From: JAAZCI01 sp046462535
GTDB taxonomy: Bacteria > Pseudomonadota > Gammaproteobacteria > Cardiobacteriales > Wohlfahrtiimonadaceae
Length of the DNA: 64,000 nucleotides
NCBI GenBank assembly: GCA_046462535.1
Contig: JBKGVF010000016.1
Coordinates: 1 to 64,000, forward strand
Reading direction: 5' to 3'
The notes beneath the pieces are model-generated. The model saw only the letters and a program-made list of their open reading frames with translations. It did not search any database and was not told the origin of the DNA. Both the position numbers and the translations under genes were made by a program. Below are positions 63,385 through 64,000 of this stretch, in pieces (position 1 is the first letter of the stretch; each line of letters opens with the position of its first letter).

Positions 63385-64000
63385 ATCACATGACGTTTCA
63401 TCGTAGTTTTGCCTACAAGATATGGTTGATGACCGTTGTCCTCACCCTCTTTGTGATGTTGGTCGTACAAGCAGCTTATCTGCTCTCACTGCATCGTGTT
63501 AAGAGTGATTGGAATCATCTTTATGAGAAGGAGCTACGCGCCCAGAGTGAATTGGTTATCCATACCGCTGAGGCGCGTGGATTGAATGCTGCCCAAAAAC
63601 AGCTGCTAGAATCAGATTTTAGTGAGTATATTCTTCTGTACGAAATTGACGATGAGCATGAAGATACACCAGAATCACTAGATATCAATAGCCAGACAAT
63701 GCAACTGATCTACTTTACTGATCGTTATAATCGTCCAGCAATTTTAGAGTTGCGTAATATTAATCGGGTACCCCTCTTCTTCTCCTTTACCCTATTAGGG
63801 TTTATTCTCCGCAGCTTGCCTATGGTGCTTCTAAGCTTGTTACTCGCCTATTTTTGGGTTAAGCGCTTAAGCCGACCGCTCCAAGAGATTGCCCAATCAG
63901 TTAAGCAGATAGGCCAGGGGGATCTCCATATCCGTCTACCCGATACTTTAACCGATCAAACAGATGAGATAGGGGAGTTTTCACGCCGATTCAATGCAAT
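63381..64000 (+). CDS. Sensor histidine kinase, N-terminal part
   Basis: Runs off the right edge after about 206 residues. A membrane helix (about 14-35), a periplasmic sensor region of about 90 residues, a second helix (about 132-155), then a HAMP domain (RLSRPLQEIAQSVKQIGQGD to DEIGEFSRRFN). The kinase core is outside the window. It overlaps the regulator gene by 4 bp and is its likely partner (CpxA-like). Confidence 0.85.
   Translation, partial: MNHMTFHRSFAYKIWLMTVVLTLFVMLVVQAAYLLSLHRVKSDWNHLYEKELRAQSELVIHTAEARGLNAAQKQLLESDFSEYILLYEIDDEHEDTPESLDINSQTMQLIYFTDRYNRPAILELRNINRVPLFFSFTLLGFILRSLPMVLLSLLLAYFWVKRLSRPLQEIAQSVKQIGQGDLHIRLPDTLTDQTDEIGEFSRRFNA

Noticed and set aside
1..64000. CRISPR arrays, prophage, insertion sequences, toxin-antitoxin or defence islands
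   Set aside because: I read for regular direct repeats, transposase or integrase motifs and paired small ORFs and saw none; the window is densely packed with housekeeping genes.

Overview
The window reads as a stretch of core chromosome from a piliated Gram-negative bacterium, most likely a gammaproteobacterium. This rests on the gene content (ZapD, CmoA/CmoB, RsmC, RsuA, DedD, MltB, RlpA, a CpxR-like regulator), on neighbourhoods shared with that class (tpiA-secG-tRNA-Leu(GAG), folC-dedD-cvpA, fabG-acpP-fabF then mltG-tmk-holB, pilC-pilD-coaE-zapD), and on a classical type IVa pilin. Many operons are shorter than in Escherichia or Pseudomonas, and the pilins recall Dichelobacter-type fimbriae. 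A Cardiobacteriales-like lineage is therefore my inference, not something proved here. I see no prophage, insertion sequence, CRISPR array or defence island.

Layout. 1-7468: the start of malate dehydrogenase, then a shortened division/cell-wall cluster (rsmH-ftsL-ftsI-murE-murF-mraY) read leftwards. 7469-9907: three leftward type IV pilin genes, each followed by its own hairpin; the major pilin has an excellent sigma-54 promoter and a helically phased upstream TGTC/GACA array. 9908-16213: holB, tmk, mltG, fabF, acpP, fabG and zapD. 16210-19020: coaE, pilD, pilC. 19360-20615: tRNA-Leu, secG, tpiA. 20855-29618: a rightward elongation cluster mreB-mreC-mreD-mrdA-rodA-mltB-rlpA-dacA. 29730-34022: pckA and a clear penicillin G acylase. 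34088-37585: rsmC, rsuA, pilB. 37803-39939: ybeZ, ybeY and an unknown membrane protein. 39952-42750: cmoB, cmoA, tatB, tatA. 43010-48884: gpmI, ctpA, uvrA. 48950-49797: sufT, sufU. 50074-58296: accD, folC, dedD, cvpA, ubiG, a short-chain dehydrogenase and an M16 peptidase pair. 58407-64000: a DinG-type helicase, plsY, rpoN (leftward), a CpxR-like regulator and the start of its sensor kinase.

How the genes fit together. Most of the window builds the envelope: precursor synthesis (murE, murF, mraY), synthases and scaffolds (ftsI, mrdA, rodA, mreBCD), peptidoglycan remodelling (mltG, mltB, rlpA, dacA), fatty acid and phospholipid supply (accD, fabG, acpP, fabF, plsY), export (secG, tatAB) and type IV pili (three pilins, pilB, pilC, pilD). 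rpoN in this window encodes the sigma factor that the major pilin promoter should need.

I did not find a clearly new multi-gene system. The best leads are regulatory or evolutionary: the phased pilin enhancer, an 18-bp palindrome before uvrA, inverted DnaA boxes before the DinG-type helicase, a penicillin G acylase with its catalytic residues intact, an RlpA lacking its usual acidic residue, tatAB without tatC, and the broken-up dcw and pil clusters.
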